NCBI GenBank assembly: GCA_964440735.1
Contig: CAYTTK010000124.1
Span: 1-7,968 of the forward strand
Direction of reading: 5' to 3'
From: CAZBWE01 sp964440735
GTDB taxonomy: Bacteria > Planctomycetota > Phycisphaerae > Sedimentisphaerales > Anaerobacaceae
Length of the DNA: 7,968 bases
In this document: one piece after another, positions 1 through 5,678 of the stretch
Position numbering within the stretch: the first letter of the stretch is position 1
How the letters are laid out: every line of letters starts with the position of its first letter
The notes under the pieces: generated by a model
Seen by the model: the letters and a program-made list of their open reading frames with translations, nothing else
What the model was told of the DNA's origin: nothing
The model's database searches: none
Position numbers and translations under genes: made by a program

Positions 1-27
1 AAATACCGCACAAAGAGAGGTTAGTTT

Positions 28-2607
28 ATGGCAGCATGGGCAAGTACCGGTCTTAAAGGTTTAGATAAAATTCTCTCCGGCCTTAACAAAGGCGATAACG
101 TTGTCTGGCAGGTCGATAGCATAGAAGATTATCAAAGATTTGTTACATCCTTTATTGCCAGAGGCTTAGACGATGGCAGAAAAATTGTCTATATGAGATT
201 TGCGGACCACCCGCCTCTTGTTCAACCAGACCCCCATATCACAATTTATACCCTGGATGCCCGCGGCGGCTTTGAGAGCTTTTCCACTCAGGTCCATGCG
301 ATAATAACAAACGAAGGCCTGGAGACTTATTATGTATTTGATTGTCTGTCTGATTTGCTGAACGCCTGGGCCACAGACCTGATGATAGGTAATTTTTTCT
401 TGATTACCTGTCCTTACCTTTTTGATTTGGATACCATCGCATACTTTGCACTGTTGCGGAACAACCATTCATTCAAGACAATCGCACGCATTCGTGAAAC
501 TACGCAGTTACTATTAGATGTATATAACTTCGAAGAAAATTACTACGTTCATCCATTAAAGGTATGGCGTCGTTATTCTCCGACAATGTTTCTGCCGCAC
601 TTGCAGCAGGGTGAAAATTTTTCTCCCATTGTAAGCAGTATGGAGGCAGCTAAGCTGTTCTCACACTTCGCAGATAGAGGCCTGAAAGGCTCTGCCAGAA
701 CATTGGATTACTGGGACAGACTTTTTATGAAAGCGGAAAGTCTGCGGTCGGAATCTAAGGATTCTCAAGAAGTCAAAGACACTGTAAAGCAGTTATGCAG
801 AATAATGATTGGCCGCGAAAAAAGAATGTCAAAACTGACACAGGATAATTTTACCCTTGATGATTTGACAAGTGTCAAAAACAAACTCATCGGAAGCGGA
901 TTCATCGGCGGCAAGGCCGCTGGCATGCTTCTGGCTCGAAAGATTCTGTCAAAGGATGCTTCGTTTGATTGGAATGAAAGATTGGAGCCCCACGATTCGT
1001 TCTATGTCGGCTCAGATATTTTCTATAGCTATATAGTTGAAAACGGCTGGTGGAAACTTTTCATGAAGCAAAAGACCAAAGACGGTTACTTCAAAACAGC
1101 CCCCGAAATGAGAGAAAACTTACTTCGCGGAAAGTTCCCTGACGAAATACGTGAACGTTTGCAAGAAATGGTAGAGTATTTCGGCCAGTCTCCCATCATC
1201 GTCCGCTCAAGCAGTCTTCTGGAGGATTCCTTCGGGAACGCCTTTGCCGGCAAATACGAAAGCATTTTTCTGGTCAATCAGGGCGACCCCCAAGAACGTT
1301 ATTCCAAATTCGAGAATGCTGTTCGAAGGATTTATGCCAGCACTATGAATGAAGATGCTCTGACATATCGATTGCAGAAAGGCCTGGACCAGCAGGATGA
1401 ACAAATGGCCCTGCTTGTCCAGCGAGTATCTGGTTCGTATCAAAATCATTACTTTTTCCCTGACCTCGCAGGTGTTGGTGTTTCTTACAATACTTTTGTC
1501 TGGAAAGCCGACCTTGAACCCAAAGCCGGTATGTTGCGGCTGGTTTTCGGCCTTGGCACAAGAGCAGTAGACCGTGTGGAAGATGATTATCCTCAGATAA
1601 TCGCTCTGGACCAGCCACTGCTACGGCCATACTCTGATATCGAAGATGTTATGAAATTCTCGCAGCATAATGTTGATTTGCTCGATGCTCAGGAAAATAT
1701 GTTAAGAACCGTCAACTTGCCAAATTTACTCGAAGAAACCGATATCAAGTTAAACCTTCTGGCAAGCCCTGACCGCAAGGCCGAGCAACGAATGAAAGAA
1801 CTCGGTGGCAAAGGTAAACGTATCTGGGTGTTTACATTCGAAAAACTCCTGTCCCAAACTGACTTCACACAGACGATGCAAAAAATGCTTAAAATTTTAG
1901 AAAGTCATTACCAGTATCCTGTTGATATAGAATTTACCGCTAACTTTACGAAGAACAATGAGCTAAGGATTAACCTGCTCCAATGCAGACCTCTACAGAC
2001 AAAAGGGCCAACTGCAAAAGTAACGATACCTGAAAAAATCGAGACCGGAAAGATTCTGTTTAAAACTTGTGGATATGCTATGGGTGGCAGCATTTCACAG
2101 CCGATAAAAAGAATTATTTATATTGACCCTGCAACATATGTGCAGATGCCTATCTCGCAGAGGTATGACATAGCAAGATTAGTGGGTAAGTTAAATAGGC
2201 AGATATCTAACAGGGAAACCACTCCTACACTCTTAGTTGGTCCAGGTAGATGGGGGACAACGACACCGAGTCTTGGCGTTCCTGTTAGTTTTGCCGAAAT
2301 CAATAAAGTCACTGTATTGTCGGAGGTCGCTTACGAGGGTGGTAATTTAATGCCGGAACTTTCCTTTGGAACGCATTTTTTCCAGGATTTGGTTGAAAGC
2401 GATATTTTTTACGTCGCTATCTTTCCCCATAAACAAGATGTAATATTCAACCAAGATTATTTTTTACAAATGCCCAACTCGCTAACTGAATTCCTGCCGG
2501 ATGCCGGTAAGTATGCCGACACGGTCAGGGTATACCAGACAAACAACGAACAGTTACAAATTATGTGCGATATCCTGTCACAAAAGGTTATTTGCTTCTT
2601 TACATAA
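28..2607 (+). CDS. PEP/pyruvate-binding (PPDK N-terminal-type ATP-grasp) protein with degenerate KaiC-like N-terminal domain
   Basis: The 859-residue protein has three visible parts. Residues 1 to about 200 look KaiC/RecA-like: a STGLKGLD opening (6-13) and a Walker-B-like YYVFDCLSDLL (101-111). Where the P-loop should be (about 28-36) the sequence is QVDSIEDYQ, with no GKT/GKS, so ATP binding by this domain is doubtful. Residues about 287-656 match the PEP synthase/pyruvate phosphate dikinase ATP-binding domain: GGKAAG (294-299), VRSSSLLEDSFGNAFAGKYE from 392, and a closing LLQCRP ending at 655. Residues about 660-859 carry LLVGPGRWGTTTPSLGVPV (from 735) and GTHFF (781-785). I see neither a phosphohistidine swivel motif (GGxTSHAA) nor a PEP-binding TIM barrel, so it cannot be a complete PEP synthase or dikinase. 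An ATP-dependent phosphotransfer or sensing role is inference. The ATG has an AAGAGAGG Shine-Dalgarno seven bases upstream. The gene probably forms its own unit or ends one that begins upstream of the window. Confidence 0.85.
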   Translation: MAAWASTGLKGLDKILSGLNKGDNVVWQVDSIEDYQRFVTSFIARGLDDGRKIVYMRFADHPPLVQPDPHITIYTLDARGGFESFSTQVHAIITNEGLETYYVFDCLSDLLNAWATDLMIGNFFLITCPYLFDLDTIAYFALLRNNHSFKTIARIRETTQLLLDVYNFEENYYVHPLKVWRRYSPTMFLPHLQQGENFSPIVSSMEAAKLFSHFADRGLKGSARTLDYWDRLFMKAESLRSESKDSQEVKDTVKQLCRIMIGREKRMSKLTQDNFTLDDLTSVKNKLIGSGFIGGKAAGMLLARKILSKDASFDWNERLEPHDSFYVGSDIFYSYIVENGWWKLFMKQKTKDGYFKTAPEMRENLLRGKFPDEIRERLQEMVEYFGQSPIIVRSSSLLEDSFGNAFAGKYESIFLVNQGDPQERYSKFENAVRRIYASTMNEDALTYRLQKGLDQQDEQMALLVQRVSGSYQNHYFFPDLAGVGVSYNTFVWKADLEPKAGMLRLVFGLGTRAVDRVEDDYPQIIALDQPLLRPYSDIEDVMKFSQHNVDLLDAQENMLRTVNLPNLLEETDIKLNLLASPDRKAEQRMKELGGKGKRIWVFTFEKLLSQTDFTQTMQKMLKILESHYQYPVDIEFTANFTKNNELRINLLQCRPLQTKGPTAKVTIPEKIETGKILFKTCGYAMGGSISQPIKRIIYIDPATYVQMPISQRYDIARLVGKLNRQISNRETTPTLLVGPGRWGTTTPSLGVPVSFAEINKVTVLSEVAYEGGNLMPELSFGTHFFQDLVESDIFYVAIFPHKQDVIFNQDYFLQMPNSLTEFLPDAGKYADTVRVYQTNNEQLQIMCDILSQKVICFFT

Positions 2608-2626
2608 TACAACAATTGACTTTGTC

Positions 2627-2656
2627 TTGCGTGCAAATTAAACTTTCTTCTAATAT
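2627..2656 (+). promoter_or_regulatory. Candidate promoter giving a leaderless cobO transcript
   Basis: TTGCGT (2627-2632) and TAATAT (2651-2656) are separated by 18 bases. Transcription would start about six bases after the -10 box, essentially at the ATG at 2663, and no Shine-Dalgarno lies before that ATG. A TTGACT at 2616-2621 is a better -35 sequence but sits 29 bases from the -10, too far. The region is AT-rich, so chance matches are easy. Confidence 0.35.
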
Positions 2657-2662
2657 AACGCT

Positions 2663-3205
2663 ATGCTGAAAAAAGGACTTGTACAGATATATACTGGTGA
2701 CGGCAAGGGCAAAACCACAGCTGCGTTTGGCCTGGCTCTGCGTGCAGCAGGACAGGGCCACAAAGTCCTCATCTATCAATTTCTAAAGCCCCCGGCGATT
2801 GATATCGGTGAGCGGTTCGCCCTGAAACTGGGCGCGGTAAGAATCAGGGTTGAAGCCCTTGATGTTGAATGGGATATGGAAAAATCATTCAAAGATAAAA
2901 ATCATGTCACCAAAACCAAAGCTGCAATCAGCCAGGCCATTGAAAGATTAGCTCAGACCGCCGAGAAAAGATTCTATGATGTTTTGATACTCGATGAGAT
3001 TGTATTTTGTATATCAAGGGGTCTGGCGCAATTAGAGGATGTAAAGAACCTTATAAAAAGAAAAGACCCTGCTGTGGAAATTGTTATGACCGGCCGAGAT
3101 GCACCCAAAGAATTAATAGAAATTGCAGATTTGGTGACTGAGATGAAAAATATCAAGCACCCGTTTGATAAAGGAGTTACTGCAAGACGCGGCATAGAGT
3201 TTTAA
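2663..3205 (+). CDS. cobO: Corrinoid (cob(I)yrinic acid a,c-diamide) adenosyltransferase, CobO/BtuR/CobA family
   Basis: The product transfers the 5'-deoxyadenosyl group of ATP to the cobalt of a reduced corrinoid, in cobalamin synthesis or salvage, in the cytoplasm. The 180 residues are full length for the P-loop CobA/CobO family. Near the N-terminus is the family P-loop YTGDGKGKTTAAFG (from residue 10; GDGKGKTT at 12-19). LILDEI (108-113) is the Walker-B-like strand, TGRDAP (143-148) follows, and the end has the family signature ADLVTEMKNIKHPFDKGV with ARRGIEF as the last residues. The ATG at 2663 lies 55 bases after the preceding gene and has no Shine-Dalgarno; starting there keeps the usual short lead-in to the P-loop. 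No other cobalamin gene is in the window, so salvage rather than de novo synthesis is possible. There is no room for a cobalamin riboswitch in the upstream gap. Confidence 0.92.
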   Translation: MLKKGLVQIYTGDGKGKTTAAFGLALRAAGQGHKVLIYQFLKPPAIDIGERFALKLGAVRIRVEALDVEWDMEKSFKDKNHVTKTKAAISQAIERLAQTAEKRFYDVLILDEIVFCISRGLAQLEDVKNLIKRKDPAVEIVMTGRDAPKELIEIADLVTEMKNIKHPFDKGVTARRGIEF

Positions 3206-3284
3206 GCCACGAAGTAATCTATTTAGCCCCCAGGCCTGCCCTGAGCAAAGTCGAAGGGTTTACTGGGGATTTACTCTCAGTGGC
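3206..3284. repeat. Nested imperfect palindrome, REP/MITE-like intergenic element
   Basis: The gap between cobO and ispD is nearly filled by nested inverted repeats. The outer arms are GCCAC (3206-3210) and GTGGC (3280-3284), with ATTTA-type sequence in both arms. The middle stem is CCCCAG (3228-3233) against CTGGGG (3263-3268). The inner element is CCCTGAGCAAAGTCGAAGGG (3239-3258), with CCCT/AGGG ends. From memory, its reverse complement (CCCTTCGAC..GCTCAGGG followed by CAGG) resembles a dispersed palindrome seen in many bacterial genomes and linked to REP-type mobilisation. It begins directly after the cobO stop codon and ends before the ispD Shine-Dalgarno. It could fold in RNA as a terminator-like or processing hairpin, although no U-run follows. 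Confidence 0.6.
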
Positions 3285-3305
3285 AAAAGAATAGGAGCTT
3301 TCGTT

Positions 3306-4046
3306 ATGAGCAAAAATGTTGCTGCAATTGTTTGTGCAGCCGGGTCAAGCAGCCGGTTCGGCGGAAAAAGAAAAAAACCGTTTGTCGATGTAGCCGGAAG
3401 AGCAGTATTTCTGCGAAGCGTCGAGCTATTTGACAACCGTGACGACGTAAAACAGATTCTATTAGGTATTGCACCCGAGGACGAGGAACTGGTAAACGTT
3501 AAATGGGGCACCAACCTGAAATTCTTTAATGTAAAAATCTTTTTTGGCGGTGTTGAGCGTTTCGAGACCGTAAATAAGGCATTAGAACTTGTCAAGGACG
3601 ATATTGAGCTTATCGCCGTCCACGATGCGGTGCGATGCTGTGTAACAAAAGAGTGGGTTGACAAAGTTATCACTACTGCTGCTCAAACAGGCGCAGCAAT
3701 ACTGGCCTGTCCAGTGTCGGCAACACTAAAAGAGGTGAAAGATAATACGATAATCAAAACCGTCGACCGAATGGGTCTTTACGAAGCTCAAACTCCTCAG
3801 GTTTTTGAGGCGAAACTACTGAAAAAGGCATACGAGAATCTAAAAAATTTAGACCAAAGTAAAATCTGTGATGATTCCCAGCTTGTCGAAGCCCTTGGCC
3901 ATAAAGTATCGATTGCTGAAACGGACTCATCGAATATAAAAATTACTCGACAAAGCGATATTGCAATCGCAGAAGCCATAATAAAATCTCGTTCTAAAGC
4001 CAAGCCGACCGGCTATATAGGCCCTTACGCCGAGGCCCAGTGGTGA
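3306..4046 (+). CDS. ispD: 2-C-methyl-D-erythritol 4-phosphate cytidylyltransferase
   Basis: IspD couples CTP to 2-C-methyl-D-erythritol 4-phosphate to give CDP-ME, the third step of the MEP isoprenoid pathway, in the cytoplasm. The 246 residues start with the nucleotide-binding loop CAAGSSSRFGGKRKKPF (10-26). R17 and K24 have the same seven-residue spacing as the catalytic Arg/Lys pair of the E. coli enzyme (R20/K27). VHDAVR (105-110) supplies the metal-binding Asp (D107), TVDRMGLYEAQTPQVF is the family's TVDR..LWxAQTPQxF block, and NIKITR (210-215) gives the conserved Lys (K212). The last 15 or so residues, rich in Lys, Pro and Gly, form a short tail beyond the usual end. An AGGAG eight bases before the ATG supports the start. 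IspD is often fused or adjacent to IspF, but none is seen here. The 100-base palindromic gap upstream and 185-base gap downstream suggest a single-gene unit or the end of one shared with cobO. Confidence 0.95.
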   Translation: MSKNVAAIVCAAGSSSRFGGKRKKPFVDVAGRAVFLRSVELFDNRDDVKQILLGIAPEDEELVNVKWGTNLKFFNVKIFFGGVERFETVNKALELVKDDIELIAVHDAVRCCVTKEWVDKVITTAAQTGAAILACPVSATLKEVKDNTIIKTVDRMGLYEAQTPQVFEAKLLKKAYENLKNLDQSKICDDSQLVEALGHKVSIAETDSSNIKITRQSDIAIAEAIIKSRSKAKPTGYIGPYAEAQW

Positions 4047-4121
4047 AATAAGTAACATTTCCGCATTTTAAAACAGCATTTCCTGCCAGAACTCCACGAT
4101 ATTTCTTCACTTCATGGAATA

Positions 4122-4133
4122 TAGAATATTCTA
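4122..4133. promoter_or_regulatory. 12-bp perfect palindrome, candidate operator
   Basis: TAGAATATTCTA is a perfect dyad centred between 4127 and 4128. Its left half is preceded by a second GAATAT (4118-4123), a six-base direct repeat of the GAATAT at 4124-4129. It lies 18 bases upstream of the -35 box of the membrane-protein operon. A dimeric regulator could bind here, perhaps the XRE protein encoded third in that operon. The sequence is AT-rich, so a chance palindrome is possible. Confidence 0.4.
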
Positions 4134-4150
4134 ATAAATTCATTATTTTC

Positions 4151-4201
4151 ATTGACAATATATTGACAATCGTGTATAATTACATGAAATAAGGTTGACA
4201 A
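4151..4201 (+). repeat. Three TTGACAA direct repeats with near-helical spacing
   Basis: TTGACAA begins at 4152, 4163 and 4195. The first two are within longer copies of ATTGACAAT (4151-4159 and 4162-4170). The start-to-start distances are 11 and 32 bases, about one and three helical turns, so all three face roughly the same side of the DNA. Copy 1 is the -35 box, copy 2 lies in the promoter spacer, and copy 3 falls just downstream of the predicted transcription start. This placement suits a repressor blocking the promoter, but no binding protein is proven. Confidence 0.5.
4152..4180 (+). promoter_or_regulatory. Consensus sigma-70-type promoter of the membrane-protein/XRE operon
   Basis: TTGACA (4152-4157), a 17-base spacer and TATAAT (4175-4180) match the vegetative consensus exactly at both hexamers and in spacing. 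Transcription would start near 4187, leaving a leader of about 45 bases before the ATG at 4232. It is the clearest promoter in the window. A perfect-consensus promoter is expected to be strong, which fits one held in check by a repressor at the overlapping TTGACAA repeats. Confidence 0.78.
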
Positions 4202-4231
4202 CTCTATCGTTAGGAAAGGAAGTGCAGTAAA

Positions 4232-4768
4232 ATGAAGAAATTCTTCGAACGAAACGAACGGCTGTTAAGATTCTATTGCGTTGTTGGTCGTGTCATTGGC
4301 TGGCTGATGTTAATCGGTGGTGTGCTGTGGTTCAGCGTGCTGGTGATAAACGGAGTAGGCAAAGGCAGTATCGAAGACAGCTCAGAACTCCTAAGCGCAG
4401 AGCTTTTGCTGTTTATGATTTCGGCAATGCTTTTTGGCTTCCTGCTCCCAGGACTGGTTGCCCTTGGAGTAACCCAGCTTATAACATATTTCTATGAGCC
4501 GCAGGCCAAGCCTGGCTTAATCATCCGCCGTGCAGATAAAATTCTCTACGCCTATGGTGTATTCCTCGTGATAAGGGCCTACTATGCGTACTGGTGGGTC
4601 GTCCATGTCAAATTCATGGAGCCGACAAGCGAACTGGGCATTTCAAACCTGTTGTTTGCTCAGCCATTCATATTGCCGACCATAGCCAAGGTACTCATCC
4701 TGATTGGCGCCGGACTGATACTGCGTCGGCTCTTACCAGTCATAGAGGAATCGAAAACGCTGGTTTGA
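4232..4768 (+). CDS. Four-helix integral membrane protein, first of two tandem paralogs; function unknown
   Basis: I do not recognise a named family. The 178-residue product has four hydrophobic segments at about 18-40, 57-85, 104-124 and 146-168. Basic residues at the N-terminus (KKFFERNERLLR), in the loop after segment 2 (RRADK) and after segment 4 (RR) place both ends in the cytoplasm by the positive-inside rule. There is no cleavable signal peptide. It aligns end to end with the next product: shared blocks are RLLxxYCVxxRxIGW, LPGLxxLGVxQ, DKILYxY and a strongly conserved AKVLILxG..ILRR..PVIEESKTLV tail. GGAAG lies nine bases before the ATG. It is the first gene after a consensus promoter and is separated from its paralog by 36 bases. 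The layout of small four-helix membrane protein plus YozG-like HTH protein recalls DUF2975/YozG pairs, but I cannot show homology to DUF2975. Confidence 0.8.
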   Translation: MKKFFERNERLLRFYCVVGRVIGWLMLIGGVLWFSVLVINGVGKGSIEDSSELLSAELLLFMISAMLFGFLLPGLVALGVTQLITYFYEPQAKPGLIIRRADKILYAYGVFLVIRAYYAYWWVVHVKFMEPTSELGISNLLFAQPFILPTIAKVLILIGAGLILRRLLPVIEESKTLV

Positions 4769-4804
4769 AAAACGATGAAAAACTAAGGAAAGAAGGTTGA
4801 AATT

Positions 4805-5299
4805 ATGAATGAATTTATCAAGAAGAACAAGAGGTTGTTGAAGATTTATTGCGTCACTGCTCGAATTATCGGATGGACAATACTGATTGCAGTGGGTGTC
4901 TGGATTGCATTGATTTTGGCAGGTTTAGGAGGCGGCAATCAGGAAAGTAAAGGATTTCTCTTGAGGTCCGTACCAGCATTTATATTCGCTTATATGCTTC
5001 CTGGCCTGATAACTCTGGGTGTCGCGCAGTTTATGCAATACTTGTTTGAAAGGGAGTACCGACCCGGCTGGATTCTGCGCTACGGAGACAAGATTCTTTA
5101 CCTTTACGCTGTAGTTCAGATCGTATTTGACGTTTTGAGACATGTTTATGCCGTGAAGCTGTTCACCAAGGTCCATGTGTGGCCAATGGCTGTACTACCG
5201 ATGCTATTTCTTGCTGCAAAAGTGTTAATTTTGGTCGGGTTGGCCCAAATTCTTCGACGGGTTATGCCGGTCATTGAAGAATCTAAGACGCTGGTCTGA
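4805..5299 (+). CDS. Four-helix integral membrane protein, second tandem paralog; function unknown
   Basis: This 164-residue protein is a paralog of the preceding one, shorter mainly in the loops after segment 1 and between segments 3 and 4. Hydrophobic segments lie at about 18-41, 53-79, 96-117 and 126-150. The N-terminus (KKNKRLLK), the segment 2-3 loop (RPGWILRYGDK) and the C-terminus (RR) are basic, so both ends are probably cytoplasmic. The final ten residues, PVIEESKTLV, are identical to those of the upstream paralog, though several codons differ. AAGAAGG lies eight bases before the ATG. The stop codon overlaps the start of the Shine-Dalgarno of the HTH gene, pointing to co-translation. 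Two similar but diverged copies suggest a heteromeric complex or duplicated subunits; this is inference. Confidence 0.8.
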   Translation: MNEFIKKNKRLLKIYCVTARIIGWTILIAVGVWIALILAGLGGGNQESKGFLLRSVPAFIFAYMLPGLITLGVAQFMQYLFEREYRPGWILRYGDKILYLYAVVQIVFDVLRHVYAVKLFTKVHVWPMAVLPMLFLAAKVLILVGLAQILRRVMPVIEESKTLV

Positions 5300-5300
5300 A

Positions 5301-5306
5301 AGGAGA
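5301..5306 (+). promoter_or_regulatory. Shine-Dalgarno of the HTH gene, abutting the upstream stop codon
   Basis: AGGAGA begins two bases after the TGA of the second membrane gene (5297-5299) and is followed by a seven-base spacer to the ATG at 5314. The adjacency implies translational coupling of repressor synthesis to the membrane proteins. Confidence 0.7.
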
Positions 5307-5313
5307 TAGAGAG

Positions 5314-5529
5314 ATGATTAACGTTCGATTAGATTATGTGCTTTTAGATCGGCGGATGAAGCTGAAGGATTTGGCAGAGGCAACTGGTCTGGCGGTAAAT
5401 AACCTCTCTATCCTCAAGACCAACAAAGCTCGAGCAATTCGATTTTCCACCTTAAATAGCTTGTGCAAGGTATTGAACTGCGCGCCCGGGGATTTGCTTG
5501 AGCATCTTCCTGATGAACCAGAAAAGTAG
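5314..5529 (+). CDS. Small Cro/CI-type helix-turn-helix regulator, YozG-like (HTH_26 family)
   Basis: The 71-residue protein is essentially a single XRE-type HTH domain, which is the normal size for the YozG/HTH_26 group. Helix 2 is about 17-24 (LKDLAEAT), the turn is GLA, and the recognition helix is about 28-36 (VNNLSILKT). The block KARAIRFSTLNSLCKVLNC (38-56), ending with PGDLLEHLPDE, is characteristic of the family. No ligand-binding or dimerisation domain follows. It is the third gene of the membrane-protein operon, 14 bases after the second paralog, with a strong AGGAG. Such regulators usually control their own operon. The TTGACAA repeats and the palindrome at the operon promoter are the obvious candidate sites, but this is inference from position. 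How the membrane proteins might influence it is unknown. Confidence 0.88.
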   Translation: MINVRLDYVLLDRRMKLKDLAEATGLAVNNLSILKTNKARAIRFSTLNSLCKVLNCAPGDLLEHLPDEPEK

Positions 5530-5557
5530 AACCGTCTAATTTGGTCTTTTTTCTTTT
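5528..5557 (+). terminator. Weak intrinsic terminator candidate after the HTH gene
   Basis: A short stem pairs ACC (5531-5533) with GGT (5543-5545), extended past a bulged base by AG (5528-5529) with CT (5546-5547). It is followed by a T-rich run, TTTTTT then C then TTTT (5547-5557). The T-run and location after the operon fit a terminator. The stem is too short to be confident. Confidence 0.28.
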
Positions 5558-5573
5558 CCCCACTCCCTTTCTG

Positions 5574-5582
5574 TGCTAAACT
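5574..5582 (+). promoter_or_regulatory. Possible extended -10 element for murC
   Basis: TGCTAAACT has the TGn extension and a -10-like hexamer TAAACT. No convincing -35 lies 16 to 18 bases upstream. If real, transcription would start near 5589, downstream of a possible GTG start at 5587, which would favour a later start for murC. Confidence 0.2.
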
Positions 5583-5609
5583 ACCGGTGTCTTTGCCAAG
5601 GAAGAATCG

Positions 5610-5678
5610 ATGCAGAAAGGATTCTATGAAGCAGCCGAATATACAGACATACCAACACAAGGTAAAAGCGGTTCATAA
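5610..5678 (+). CDS. Possible 22-codon upstream ORF overlapping the murC start region
   Basis: ATG at 5610 is preceded by AAGGAAG (5598-5604) with a five-base spacer, a better-placed Shine-Dalgarno than the one for the murC ATG at 5626. The frame differs from murC and ends in TAA at 5676-5678. The peptide (starting MQKGFYEAAEY) has no recognisable feature. It could be a translated leader affecting murC, or chance. No codon-usage or conservation evidence is available from one sequence. Confidence 0.2.
   Translation: MQKGFYEAAEYTDIPTQGKSGS

Noticed and set aside
1343..1630. 95-codon plus-strand ORF inside the large fusion gene
   Set aside because: It is an alternative frame within the conserved ATP-grasp coding region and has no family motif; the in-frame protein explains the sequence.
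28..2607. Annotation as phosphoenolpyruvate synthase (ppsA) or pyruvate phosphate dikinase
   Set aside because: Only the ATP-binding domain is recognisable; the phosphohistidine and PEP-binding domains needed for that activity are missing.
3278..3284. GCCACTG on the minus strand, resembling the core of a cobalamin-riboswitch B12 box, near cobO
   Set aside because: It lies downstream of cobO, points the wrong way, and is one arm of the nested palindrome. No riboswitch-sized conserved structure surrounds it.
3260..3673. 137-codon minus-strand ORF antisense to ispD
   Set aside because: It lies opposite a clear ispD reading frame, is Ser/Thr-rich as expected of a shadow frame, and has no recognisable motif.
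4047..4110. ispD terminator; the TTTTAAAA and repeated CATTTCC sequences were considered
   Set aside because: No stem of useful GC content with a following T-run is present; the repeats are short and probably chance.
4276..4497. Plus-strand ORFs at 4276-4497 and 4594-4800 overlapping the first membrane gene
   Set aside because: The membrane-protein frame is supported by paralogy with the next gene. These frames are Arg- and Trp-rich shadows without homology to anything I recognise.
5541..5582. TTGGTC (5541) with TAAACT (5577) as a murC promoter pair
   Set aside because: The spacing is 30 bases, far beyond a workable -35/-10 distance; only the extended -10 element is kept, with low confidence.
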